Below are positions 33,831 to 44,030 of a DNA stretch of 64,000 nucleotides, one piece after another. A program made the translations under genes and the position numbers. This stretch comes from Tetrastigma voinierianum (lineage: Eukaryota > Streptophyta > Magnoliopsida > Vitales > Vitaceae). How positions within the stretch are numbered: position 1 is the first letter of the stretch; each line of letters starts with the position of its first letter. A model generated the notes under the pieces. The model saw nothing but the letters and a program-made list of their open reading frames with translations. It made no database searches and was not told the origin of the DNA. The DNA is taken from contig JAEQBH010001511.1 in assembly GCA_016808115.1 (NCBI GenBank), forward strand, positions 248,001-312,000. Direction: 5' to 3'.

Positions 33831-36024
33831 TGTAAGACGAGAAATTCCAATTTACGGAATAAGGGGACAAAATCGTAATTTTGATTACAAAATTGCTTAA
33901 TTTAGGTTAAAAATCGTAATTAATTCTCTCTATATCTCGGATAATGAGAAAGCAGTTTCACCGTTGGAATCGTCTCATGAAATCTAGTTAATGCGTAAAA
34001 ATTTCGTGTGTTACGAGGCGATCGGGTCGACACGTTTTTCGAGCATCGCGTTTAGTCTTGTAAAGCCTTGGGTCCACCGATCTGACGAGAAGTCGCATCT
34101 CTTTGTCCTCATGTGTCATAAGTGGTATGAGTAGAGAAGTAAAATGAATGGCCAGAGATAGTGCGAATATCAAACGAGAATAGGGACATAATGGGCATTA
34201 TAGGAGTGTTTTTAAGTCACTAAAGGCGAAATTGGCAAATAGTGACCTTCTTCATTAAACCAAAGGAAAAGAAAAACATGCAGGAACCATTTTGAGATCC
34301 AGTGGCTTCATTTTAGAGAAAACATCTCTCTAGAAGCCCTGCAGATCCGGCGAGTAAAATGATCTTGATGCAAGAGGGGCCTTTCTACGTGGAGAGGGCT
34401 TCGCGTGGGTACTAGATTTTGGGAGTTTCTTCAAACTCCTTGAGGTAGGGGTTTCTCCCTGTTTGAGTTTTATTCCCATTTTAAGTGTTTTTCGATGTTT
34501 CGGTTAGTTTGAGGCCTTGAACGGCCGTTTGATCGGTCCCAAAAGCTTTGGGACCGGGTGGCTCGAACTTGTTGAAACAAAATGCATGTAGTAGCGTGAG
34601 GGCTGTTTTAGTTACCATGTTTGATGAGGATTTATCGAATAAATTGTGTATTGATATGAAAAAGGCCAGGAATGGGCCGTGTGATCGGTCCCAAAACATG
34701 GGACCAAATTGATCTGAATTTTGGAGCAAGGTGCAGCCGTGGCGCACGAGGCTGCTTGGGTTGGTGAATCATGAAATTGTGAAATAAATCATGCTTTGAT
34801 TGGAATGAGGCCGGTAATGGCCGTGAAATGCGGGTTCACAAAGTGAGCCCAGGTGAATGTTGAATGTTGGGCGAATGAGCCTAGGTTTCTGCATTTCCTA
34901 GGAATAGTGACACAAGAATATGTTTTTGTGAAAATATGTGTTTTGTCGAGTGATTTAAATTAAATTACTCGTGTTTGATCATTAGCCCAAGAGGGCTAAT
35001 TTTGATGTTGAAATGAGAATTACATAACATGATTGTGTGATTTGAATTATGCGAGTATATTCATGTATATATATTTTCATGTGATTAGACTGTATTGGAA
35101 ATGGCATACATGCATTCCATGTATGCCTTTGGAACATCCTAAGGACTATAGGAGTTAGTGCATGAGATGAGTCCTAGAAAATGGTTCGGAGGGTAGTCTA
35201 AAATGTGCAAGCCGTCGGAGGGTAGTCCATACTTAAAATATCAATCGTCGGAGGCGGCTTGATTGATATATATATCGGAGGGTAGTCACATATAAAAATA
35301 GCCAGTGTCGGAGGCGGCCCGGTGTGCTATCTCGGGAGGGTAGTCCACTAATATAATATCGGAGCCAGTCCATTTTACTTAGATCGGTGAACTACAAACA
35401 TAAACAAATAACTGTTTGAAACTATAATTCTCATAGGGCTTGGCGGTGTGGGAGGAAGTCGGTGAGGACTCTAGGATGCGAGATTTAGTCCGTATTGTAG
35501 ACATTCAAGTAGGATCATGCATTTGGTTGAATGTGTGTTTAAATTGGAACAATTGCACGACGCAGGTGGTGAGTAGCCCGGCAGAGCGATTCTCCTCTTG
35601 AGCTTTAGCTCGCCGATCATCGGGACCCTTTTTGGTGCAAAGGGGCGTGCGAGGGACGGCTCGTCCTGGGTAGTGTTCTAGAAAGCAGTTGTGGCTTTGG
35701 GTATTCATACATGTATTAGAATTCACTAATTTTTAATATGGGTTGTATAAGAGTAAATATTTGAACTCTTGGAACTATTGGATATAGTTGGATTCATAGT
35801 GGTATATTGTGATGAGTATTGTTTATGGGCCCAAGTGGCCGTTTTACTCATGTTGGGATTATATTGGACTGTTTGGGACAGGTATATGCAGGTACTGTAT
35901 TTGGGTAGAGCTCTCCGTGCAGGGCTCACTTGGAATTACCCAGTAGGCGTCGGGTAACCGACATCCACTTGTATTCGCGGAGTTGTGAGGGTAGTCAACG
36001 GACCCCGGATTTGGAGAGAATCAC
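33831..36024 (+). repeat. 5' LTR of the chromovirus
   Basis: Collinear with 41240-43435 over its whole length: the GAAATTCCAATTTA start, CGTTGGAATCGTCTC, GGGAGTTTCTTCAAACTCC, the CGGAGGGTAGTC series at 35180-35350, and GTCAACGGACCCC near the end. The last bases are mutated (GAGAATCAC). Confidence 0.9.
35160..35400 (+). repeat. CGGAGGGTAGTC minisatellite in the LTR
   Basis: The 12-mer CGGAGGGTAGTC recurs every 50-75 bp with ATATCAATCGTCGGAGGCGG between. The same array is in the other family members at 42585-42800 (plus), 29030-29180 and 44680-44890 (minus). Confidence 0.85.
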
Positions 36025-36038
36025 GGCAGTATCGAGCT
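36025..36038 (+). other. Decayed primer-binding site of the chromovirus
   Basis: GCAGTATCGAGC directly after the LTR resembles TGGTATCAGAGC, the tRNA-Met site that is intact in the related element at 60905. Confidence 0.5.
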
Positions 36039-36479
36039 TGGGTATCTGTGAATACCTAGGGAATTTCGAGGGTTGGGTATCCATCATGACTAGGTGGTTT
36101 GATGTGGAGTATAGGTATATGGAAACCTATAGATTGAGGATTTGGGGCTTAGGCCTTAGTTGAGTGAGAGCATCACCACTAGGTGTGGTTCGATGTTCGG
36201 TTTAGGTATGAGATTTTCCTAAGAAAATCACTTGGGACAAAACTAGGACACTACATGCATGTGTTCTTTGTGTTTTGTGTGATTTGGTGAATGTGTATGA
36301 TGGTGTGTATGCCATGTTTTTATGTGAGTTGTGGAATATTTGTGTGCTTAGTGGTTAGCATAGGTGTTGGAGATGTTTGGGGAGTTTTACGGTGTGTTTG
36401 GAACAAGAAATAAGTAAATAAATTGGAAAAATTTATTGGTTTTAGAGGTGAGAAATTTGGTACTAAGGTTTAACAGTGT

Positions 36480-36830
36480 AAAGCGAAGAAAATTAAATAA
36501 AATAAATTTTACAAAATTTATTTGGAGTTGTTGGAAAATGAGAAGAAAGAATTTAAAGTAAAAGAAAAATAATTTTTTTAATTTGTTTGGTTATAGGAGG
36601 AAAATAATTTTCTCAGATTTTACAGTAGTAAAATTGAAGAAAATGAAGAAAATAAATTTTATAAAATTTATTTGAGTAGAAAATTTTTCGGTGAAAAGCT
36701 GGAAAAAGAAAATAAATTTTATAAATTTATTTGATTTATGAAGGAGTGAGAAAAATAATTTTCTAAGGTTTATATGGTGTAAAGCGGAAAAATGAAAGAA
36801 AATAAATTTTTGTAAATTTATTTGAGTGTT
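36480..36830. repeat. AT-rich direct repeats with perfect palindromes
   Basis: AAATAAATTTTA followed by its own reverse complement forms a 24-bp palindrome at about 36650-36673, with imperfect copies near 36493, 36708 and 36800. The surrounding TAAAGCGGAAGAAAATGAAG-type phrases recur too. Confidence 0.75.
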
Positions 36831-36900
36831 AAAGAATGAAAAAAAATGATTTTATTGATTTTTTTATTTATTTTTTCAAGTAACTGAAATAAATGAAAAA

Positions 36901-36909
<9 letters not shown>

Positions 36910-36950
<41 letters not shown>
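36910..36950. repeat. (TA)n microsatellite
   Basis: About 20 TA units after a short A run. The minus-strand frame across it (36818-37027) is an artefact. Confidence 0.95.
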
Positions 36951-36955
<5 letters not shown>

Positions 36956-37265
36956 AGGGAAAAGCGAAAAAAAAATTTGGTGCGATTTGGAATTTTGGGC
37001 TCTTGCCCAATTATATTCTGAAGACATTGAATTGCTATTACAACTTTGGGTGTTACATTAATTGCATGTTGTATTGCAATAGGAAGGCCAAATTGTATTG
37101 CAATATGGTGGTTTTAGAAGGCTTGAATGGCAGGGATTGTATTGCAATACACTGGTTTGTATTGCAGAGATGAGGGATGAGTTGTATTTGCAGAATGTCT
37201 TGTGTGTGAATTTGGAAGAAATTTCTTGGGGAGGCAAAAATGTGTATGATACAAAATTGTTATTG

Positions 37266-37600
37266 TGGCGGGGCATGGGCGCTGGGCATGCGCTGGCGTA
37301 GCGAGGGCCTTGCAGCGAGCGGTAGGCATGCGGCACGGGCGGCGGCGTGCGGCACGGGCGCCGGCGGCGTAGCGGGGCGGGCGCTGAGGGCAGACGTGGG
37401 CGGGCGGGAGGCCTTGGCTGCTTGCCTTGCGGGAGAGCGGCGGTTGAGGCCTTGGCCCGCGAGGCAGGCCGACGGCGTGCGAGGCGTGTGTATCGGAAGG
37501 GGCGTCGCAGGCGACGGAGGCGGCCCCAGGCGCGCGACACAGGTCTTTGGCGCGTCTTTGTGCGCCTGAAGTCGGGCCGGTTGGGTCTTTAGTGAACCGG
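37266..37600. other. GC-rich block in AT-rich surroundings
   Basis: GC content is far above that of the flanks, with repeated GCGGCACGGGCG, GGCGGCG and GAGGCCTTGGC words and many CpG sites. Open frames on both strands (37058-37540 minus; 37240-37569 and 37347-37592 plus) are Arg/Ala/Gly-rich products of composition, without a conserved motif. Confidence 0.7.
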
Positions 37601-37930
37601 CTTGGTTTTCAACCTTGTTTTTCGACTCGGTATTTTTGAGTCACCAAATGAACATTGTTCATTGTAAAATAAATTTGAAAAAAATATTTTACAAATTTAA
37701 TTAAAATCAAAATCAAATCAAATCAAATTTGATAAATTTTTCGAAAAATAAAATTTTCAAAAATAAATTTTTGAAAATAAAATTTTAATCGAAAACAATA
37801 TTTTCATCTGAAAATTGATTGTGTATACACTTGAGTTAAGTGTATGATTAGTGTCTCGGCGTGTTTATGCCTTAGAATCTTGTATTATGTTAACTACCAA
37901 TTGAAATCGTGATTCTTGTATTTGATAGTT

Positions 37931-38430
37931 GCGTAGGAAACTATATGCATGGTGTAATGTGTATAGGAAAAAGGGTGAATGCTAAGGTTAGGAACTATGA
38001 CCTTAGGGATTTGGATACTGAAATGAATTGAGTGGTTGGAATTTAGCGCCACTTAGAAAATGAGCAGATTAGGTTCATGTGGTTGTGTCGAAGTCTATTA
38101 GTGTCGGCATCTTGCATTACTAGTTAGACTTAAATGAAAAGATAAATGATTCTTGTTGCCATGTTAATTGTGTAAATGGCTAGTAAGAGGACGGGGGCGT
38201 AGAGGAGGACGTCCACGGGGGCACTAGTCGGGCACCACGCGAACAACGTTGACCCGGGCGCGACATTTGATCGACGGGCCTTTGTAAGGAGGCCGTGGAG
38301 TGTTGCGGCGGCTGCTGTCGCCTGAAGCAGCATAAGCGGTGCTGAGGGGAGATCCTAGTAGCGAGGAGGTTTGGGGCGCATCATCCTCGGAGCATTGAGG
38401 GGAGGAGATCGATGAGTGGCCGACCATTGG
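37931..38430 (+). other. Chromovirus leader and gag start
   Basis: Collinear with 61265-61750 of the right-edge element (CTAAGGTTAGGAAC, GAGTGGTTGG, CTAGTTAG). It leads into gag without a clean start codon. Confidence 0.6.
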
Positions 38431-38755
38431 TTCATGCAGAACGAGAAAGTGTGGCTATGGAGATTACCTCTGACGCGACCCGGATTAGACTAGCTGTGTT
38501 CCAGCTAGAGGGTGAGGCCCAAGTATGGGGAAATGGGCAAGGACCTCTAGAGACTTAGAGGCTATGTCATGGGCAGAGTTTCGGGAGCTGTTCATGGGTA
38601 AGTACTTTCCAGAGATTGCGAAGGCTCAGAAGTTCCTAGAGCTGAAGCAAGGGGCGATGACTGTGATGGATTATGTGACTAGGTTCACAGACTTAGCCCC
38701 GATTAGTTGATGATTACGTGGCCACAGACTTGGCCAAAGTTAGGAGATTTGAGAC
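38431..38755 (+). pseudogene. Chromovirus gag, capsid domain (N-terminal piece)
   Basis: Frames read VAMEITSDATRIRLAVFQLE (about 38452) and, after a frameshift near 38525, ARTSRDLEAMSWAEFRELFM and GKYFPEIAKAQKFLELKQGA with VTRFTDLAPIS (open frame 38525-38710). This is the Retrotrans_gag capsid domain of Tekay-type elements. A stop follows at 38710, then DDYVATDLAKVRRFE in the next frame, where the sequence jumps directly into protease. The family's gag C-terminal third is absent here and is found downstream. Confidence 0.85.
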
Positions 38756-38960
38756 CTTAGAGGAGCCATTTTATGTGAGTTCTCCCTTAGGGATTAGGGC
38801 GAGAATAAGGATGATATGTCGAGATTGCGAGTTGGAGATCTCGGGACTACACTCACGGTCGGTTTGAGGATTGTGGACATCATCGAGGAGTTCGATGTCA
38901 TCCTTAGGATGGATTAGTGCATTGACTACGAGGGTTATGATCAGAATCGGTGCCCATTAC
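38756..38960 (+). pseudogene. Chromovirus protease, C-terminal half
   Basis: TLEEPFYVSSPLGIRARI at about 38756-38810, then CRDCELEISGL and a decayed EFDVILRMD near 38890-38910, match the part of the retropepsin domain after the active site (family: ..PLYVSSPLGTRV, EFDVILGMDWL). The active-site Asp region is missing because of the gag/protease junction. Confidence 0.8.
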
Positions 38961-39455
38961 GGATTAATGAGTGTTGATCGATGGGAAATGCGAGTCTACT
39001 CAGAGATAGACCTTAGCACGGTTACCAGCGGGGGGTTAGGGAGACGGATATCCCTAAGACGGCATTTAGGGCCAGCGTTACGGGCACTTTGAGTCTACGG
39101 TGATGCCCTTTGGATTAGCCGAATGGCTGGCGGCGTTCATGGATCTCATGCAGGTGATTCAACCCTATAGGTCGGTTTATCGTAGTTTTAAGTGGATGGC
39201 GTGGTGATCTCTCCCCAGTGAGTGGAACATGAGTATCGCGAGGATTGTGTTAGTTCTTTGAGAGACCATCAGTACACGTAAAGCTAAGTTCGAGTAAGTG
39301 CGAGTTTGAACTGGCGAGGAGATTTTTGGGACCGTGGTGTCGGCCCACTAGGAGTGTCGATCGACTAGAGAGGAAGGTTGAGGCGGGTGATGGATTGGAG
39401 GAGACCCGAATGTCAATCTTCGAGATACATAGTTTCTTGGGATTGTTTGGGTGTG
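38961..39455 (+). pseudogene. Chromovirus reverse transcriptase, broken
   Basis: YSEIDL at about 39000 (motif A), then decayed DIPKTAFRA at about 39045-39075, MPFGLA at about 39100, and, at the motif C position near 39190-39215, VDGVVIS, where the family has FVDDILIYS; the second catalytic Asp is Gly. Further on, EHEYREDCVSSLRDHQ and FEIHSFLGLFG (about 39420-39450) mark the thumb. Several frameshifts and stops. The fingers before motif A are deleted. Confidence 0.82.
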
Positions 39456-39965
39456 GGATTAGGAATGGGCTGAAGTTGTCCGTCGGGCGGGATTGTAGGA
39501 TTCGCCTACGGGACATGGACTTCATGGTTTTGGCGGCCCAGGCCATAGAAAGAGAGAAGATTGAGGATGCCGGAACACTTTCAGGGATACGGGTGTTAGT
39601 ATTAGCAAGAAGGGAGGATCGGCTTCTTCTAGTTCGGGAATAGGGCGAGACACGCTTCACACTAGTTTCGAGGACTAGGGCGAGGGTTGAGCATGAGTGA
39701 TGGGATTGCCGGAGACGGGGGATCCCGAGACTTTGGGACAATGCGGAGTCCGGTTGGCGGAGTAGGACAGAGAGTATACGGAGTTCATTCCTCCACCACA
39801 GTGCGGGTCGGGAGGAACCGGTTCCGGTTCGGGGTGCTGTACGAGCACTTCCGGCAACACGAATGGGCCGAGGCGGAGGGCGAGGAGTGTGGGTCGAAGT
39901 GGTCGGGGACGGTCGGGTTGCGCGAGCGGAGCGTGGTGGACCTTAGGGTGGTAGACTTTGTTGGT
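39456..39965 (+). pseudogene. Chromovirus gag C-terminal piece, displaced downstream of RT
   Basis: The same frame that ends RT (FEIHSFLGLFGCG) continues into IRNGLKLSVG, RLRDMDFMVLAAQAIEREK and, after a frame change, GSRDFGTMRS..GGVGQRVYG. In normal relatives these belong to gag (FENGLKLSIRG, RLRDMD.MV..A.AIEREI, then the GQ/R-rich tail after the zinc knuckle). This is exactly the part missing from gag at 38755. No zinc knuckle is readable here. Confidence 0.75.
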
Positions 39966-40380
39966 TGTTGATTGTCGAAGCGGCACGTAGATGAGATGGC
40001 AGGCCATCGGGTTGTCGTGAGTGAGACCTTGGCCGGGTTGCGTCATGCAGGCCGCGACATTAGTTTGGGCTTAGAGGTTAAGGCCTTTAGAGAAGCCAGG
40101 TATAGATGTTCTTCCCTAGGATATAGGGTGAAAGTTGACCTAATAGGAGTCGGGAGTGACTCGAGATGAAAACACACGGACATGGTTGTCACGCAGACTG
40201 AGAGTTGAGTGATAGGAGTCGGGGGTGACTCGAGGATTAGATACTCCTTTGGAAATTGCATTGGGTCTTATTGAGCAGGGCTCGGTGTATGGATGTCATT
40301 CATGACATGGACTAGGTTGACGGTCCATGGGATTGTCAGTGATTGTGACCTTGGAGAGGTTAGCGTTTACACACCAAGCA
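39966..40380 (+). other. Chromovirus RNase H / integrase N-terminal region, decayed
   Basis: The expected place for RNase H and the integrase zinc finger, but it is too short for both, and I see only polar stop-interrupted frames. A phrase AATAGGAGTCGGGAGTGACTCGAG is partly duplicated (40141-40164 and 40210-40236). Confidence 0.4.
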
Positions 40381-41225
40381 GGGGTTGTGTAGGGTTACGT
40401 GTTGTATGGATTATATACAGGTGTTAGAGGACATGCTACGAGCATGCGTCCTGAATCATAAGTATAGCTGGGAGGAGCATTAGCCCTTAGTGGAATTCGC
40501 CTACGACAATAGTTATCAGGCGAGTATACGGATGGCACCGTATGAGGCATTGTATGGGAGGCCATGTAGATCAGATTAGGTTAGACCGAGTGGGAGAAAC
40601 TCCATCGAGGGTCTGGAATCTGATTAAGAACCACGCAAGAGGAAGGTGAACTTGATACGATAATAGACCCTTAGAGTTCGAGGTTGGGGATCACGTCTTC
40701 TTGAAGGGTGTGAGTGCCTAAGAGGGAGTGATGGTCGTGAGCGTAAGAAGCCATCGCCGAGATTTATTGGGACTTTTCGAGGATACTTTCGAGGAGAGTA
40801 GGCACGATTGCGTCTGGGTTGGGCGTTGCAGTGACATGTCGGTGTCCACGAGGTGTTTCGTCTCATGCTCGGGAAGCCTGTTGAGATCGACCCGTGTGGT
40901 GGATTGGGGATGGGTGAGGTTGACAGATGGGACCTTTGAGGGAGGGATCGGTGTGCATTTGGATAGCCAGTGATCAGGATTTTGTGGCCTTAAAGGCGGA
41001 GTGAGGCTAGTGAGAGTGCTATGAAAGCCTTTGCGTAGGTGGAGAAGTCGTAGGAGTGCGAGGACACGATGCGAGATTACCTATCCACTTCTTGTTTAGG
41101 AATGAAGGTACGTGGTTTAGTAAGTTTAATAATTAAATGGCAGGGATTTACATGCATGGTAGAATGCATGTTGCATATGCATAACTTGATGACATGATTG
41201 TCACTGAATTTCGGACGAAATTCAG
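40381..41225 (+). pseudogene. Chromovirus integrase C-terminus and chromodomain remnant
   Basis: VEFAYDNSYQASIRMAPYEA (about 40490-40550, with LYGRPCRS following) is the end of the integrase core of Tekay/Del types. RPLEFEVGDHVFLKG (about 40668-40712) is the start of the GPF/Y module, and LLGLFED then appears in place of FIGPFEI. Far downstream, VLWK..., ECEDTMRDY at about 41018-41085 resembles the end of a chromodomain (family: VLW..H..EEATWE.E..M...YP). Chromodomains direct such elements to methylated heterochromatin. The first part of the chromodomain is not readable. Confidence 0.75.
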
Positions 41226-41239
41226 CACAGGAAGGAGAA
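41226..41239 (+). other. Polypurine tract of the chromovirus
   Basis: CACAGGAAGGAGAA lies immediately before TGTAAGACCC of the 3' LTR. Confidence 0.75.
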
Positions 41240-43435
41240 TGTAAGACCCGAGAAATTCCAATTTATGGAATAAGGGCAAAATCGTAATTTTGATTATAAA
41301 ATTGTAATTTCGGTTAAAAATCCGTAATTAATTCTCTAGATCTCGGATGATGAAATGGATTTCACCGTTGGAATCGTCTCGCAAAATCTAGCTAGCACTT
41401 AAAATTTCGTAATGTTACGAGACGGTCGAGATTAGACACGTTTTTAAAGGAGCATCGTTTAGTCGCGTAAAGCGATTTTTGATGCGACAAAAAGTCACAT
41501 ATAACACGTCCTCATGTTCCATAAGTGGTATGGTAGAAGAAATGATGTGTGAAAATGGGCCAGAGATAGTGCCAAATATCAAACACGAGAATAGGAACAT
41601 AATGGGCATTATAAAAATTGTTTTAAAGTCACTAAAACGAGTGTAAATAGTGACCTTCTTCATTAAACCAAGGAAAGAAAAAAAAGCGTAGGAACCATTT
41701 TTTGAAATCCAATGGCTTCATTTTAGAGAGAAGCGTCTCTGAAATACCACGAATCATTGATCGGCGATCTTGATGAAGGAGAGGCGCTCTGCGGGAAAGG
41801 GCTTCGCGTGGGTACCAGATTTTGGGAGTTTCTTCAAACTCCTTGAGGTAGAGGTTTCTCCCTATTTGAGTTTTATTCCCATTTTAAGTGTTTTTTTATG
41901 TTTCGGTTAGTTTGAGGCCTTGAACGGCCGTTTGATCGATCGGCACCGGGAGGCGAATTTGAACTTGTGGAAACCCGAAATGCGCCACAGCTGAGTGACG
42001 TGAGGGGCTGTTTGGGTGCCATGTTTGATGATTTATCGAATAAATTGTGTATTGATATGAAAAGGCCGGAATGGGCCGTGTGGGCGTCTGAAAACATGGG
42101 ATAGGGTGATCCTGAATTTTTGGAGCAGTGCGACCGTGGCGCTTTAGTTTGCTTGGGTTGGTGAATCATGAAATTGTGAAACCACAAATCATGCTTTGGT
42201 GGAGCGAGGCCGGTAATGGCGATGAAATCTTGGAGTTCACAAAGTGAACCCGATGAATTGTTGAATGTTGGAGCGAAGTAAACCCTAGGGTTTCTTGTTC
42301 TAGGAATAGTGACACGAGAATATGTTTTGTGAAAATATGTGTTTGGTCGAGTGATTTAAAAATTAGAGTACTCGTGTTTGATCATTAATGAGAGAATTTG
42401 GTACGATGTTGAAATGAGGAATTACATAACATGATTATTGTGATTTGGATTATCACAGTATATTCGTGTATATACCTGTTGCATGTGATTAGGTATGTGT
42501 GGAAATTTGCATACATGCATTCCATATGCTTTGGAACATCCTAGGACTATAGAGTTAGTGCATGAGATGAGTCTAGAGAAAATGGTTCGGAGGGTAGTCT
42601 AAAATATTAAATGATCGGAGGGTAGTCCATACTTAAAATATCAATCGTCGGAAACGGCCCAATTGATATATATATCGGAGGGTAGTCCACATATAAAAAT
42701 ATCAATCGTCGGAGACGGCCCAATTGATATATCTCGGAGGGTAGTCCACTAAATATAATATCGGAGACAGTCCACTACTTAGATCGGAGGGTAGACCACA
42801 AACATAAACAAATAACTTTGTTTGAAACTATATTTCTCATACGGGGCTTGGCGAGTGTGAAGTCGATGAGGACTTGGGATGGAGTTGAGTCGTGTAGACA
42901 TTCAAGTAGGATCATGCATTTGGTTGAATGTGTGTTTAAATTTAGACATTGCACGACACTTAGGTGGTGGAAGTAGCCCTTAGGCGGTCTCCTCACGAGC
43001 TTTAGCTCACCCGTCGTGGGACCCTTTTTCTGGTCACGAGGAGCGTGCGGGGGACGGCTCGTCTGGGGCGTGTTAGAAGAAAGCCCAGGATTGTGGCTTT
43101 GACTTCATACATGTATTAGAGATTCACTAATTTTAATGTGGGTTGTATAAAGTAAATGTTTGTGAACTCTTAGAACTATTGGATATAGTTAGGATTCATA
43201 GTGGTATATTGTGATGAGTATTGTTTATGGGCCCGAGTGGCCGTTTTACTCATGTTGGGATTATATTGAATCATTTGGAATAGCTGAGGGTATATGCGAG
43301 TGCGTATTTTGGGTAGAGCTCTCACGTACAAAGGAGACTGCTTGGTCCTAAAGTGAGCGTCCCGGGTAACAGACATCCACTTGTATTCCACGGGTTGACG
43401 GATAGTCAACGGACCCCTGGGTTTGGGGCGTCACA
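41240..43435 (+). repeat. 3' LTR of the chromovirus
   Basis: It starts TGTAAGACCCGAGAAATTCC and ends GGGGCGTCACA, 2196 bp. It is the best-preserved reference copy of this LTR family in the window and is followed by the target-site copy CACAG. Confidence 0.92.
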
Positions 43436-43440
43436 CACAG

Positions 43441-44030
43441 GACAACAACTTCTTAACCTGATTTTCTAACTTTAGTGGGCCCATTTCCATCATAAATTCA
43501 CAAGGACATACACTTGTCAGACTACCACTATAGTGGTGTTTAAATTGTCTGGCCATATATATGCAGGTCCATCTACGCATATTTATACAAATTACTATCT
43601 CAAAATATTACACATTTATATATATCAAACATAAAATCAAAAACCTACACTTAAGGTGGACTCCTAATCTTTGTGTTATTACACAGCGAATGCGGGATGT
43701 CTTTGACAACCTCTTAAATACTTGCACGAATGAAACACCCGTGCTAAGCTTATAGCTTAGTGGGAAAACAGGATAACATATATGACCACTTGTAGTGGTC
43801 CTCAATTACAGTATACATTTCAAATAATTCACATATCAAGAAATATTCACTTATCTCATTGGGAGTACATAACATAAATTTTTAACATAAGGTACCCGCC
43901 GTACACTTCTGAGCAGCCCAGTTATGCCTTACTTGATGAAAGTGATTACTTTTATTTCCTTATGTTTCATTATTCAGATACTTATCATATAAGTGTTTGC
44001 CTGTATAGACCAGTAACAATGAATGAAAGG
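43441..44030. other. Spacer between chromovirus and solo LTR
   Basis: AT-rich sequence with short self-complementary words, ACCACTATAGTGGTG (43525-43540) and GACCACTTGTAGTGGTC (43783-43799). It may be the remainder of an older LTR begun at 33786. I recognise no gene in it. Confidence 0.45.

Larger units (their letters stand above)
36350..37930. other. Insertion of unknown origin in the chromovirus leader
   Basis: The related element goes directly from ACCACTACATGCATGG (61171) to TATACATGGTAAAATG (61268). Here the equivalents, 36243 and 37942, are about 1.7 kb apart. The extra sequence holds an AT-rich repeat with palindromes (36480-36830), a (TA)n run (36910-36950), three copies of TGTATTGCAATA (37070-37150), a very GC-rich block (37266-37600), and AT-rich sequence to 37830. 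It may be one or more decayed solo LTRs; GGGTGTTACA at about 37047 could be an LTR end. No known protein motif is present. Confidence 0.5.
33831..43435 (+). mobile_element. Tekay-like Ty3/gypsy chromovirus, full-length outline but rearranged
   Basis: Two LTRs of about 2.2 kb (33831-36024 and 41240-43435), starting TGTAAGAC and ending in a GTCACA-type word, flank about 5.2 kb. CATAG (33826-33830) and CACAG (43436-43440) form a target-site duplication with one mismatch. Inside are a decayed tRNA-Met primer site, gag, protease, RT, a misplaced second gag piece, the integrase end, a chromodomain-like tail and a polypurine tract. Gag-pol wording (SRDLEAMSWAEFRELFMGKY, VEFAYDNSYQASIRMAPYEA) is of the Tekay/Del type. 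The internal part also carries about 1.6 kb of unrelated sequence in the leader (about 36350-37930). Confidence 0.85.

Noticed and set aside
37058..37592. Arg/Ala/Pro-rich open frames on both strands as genes
   Set aside because: They come from a GC-rich block, overlap on both strands and show no conserved motif.
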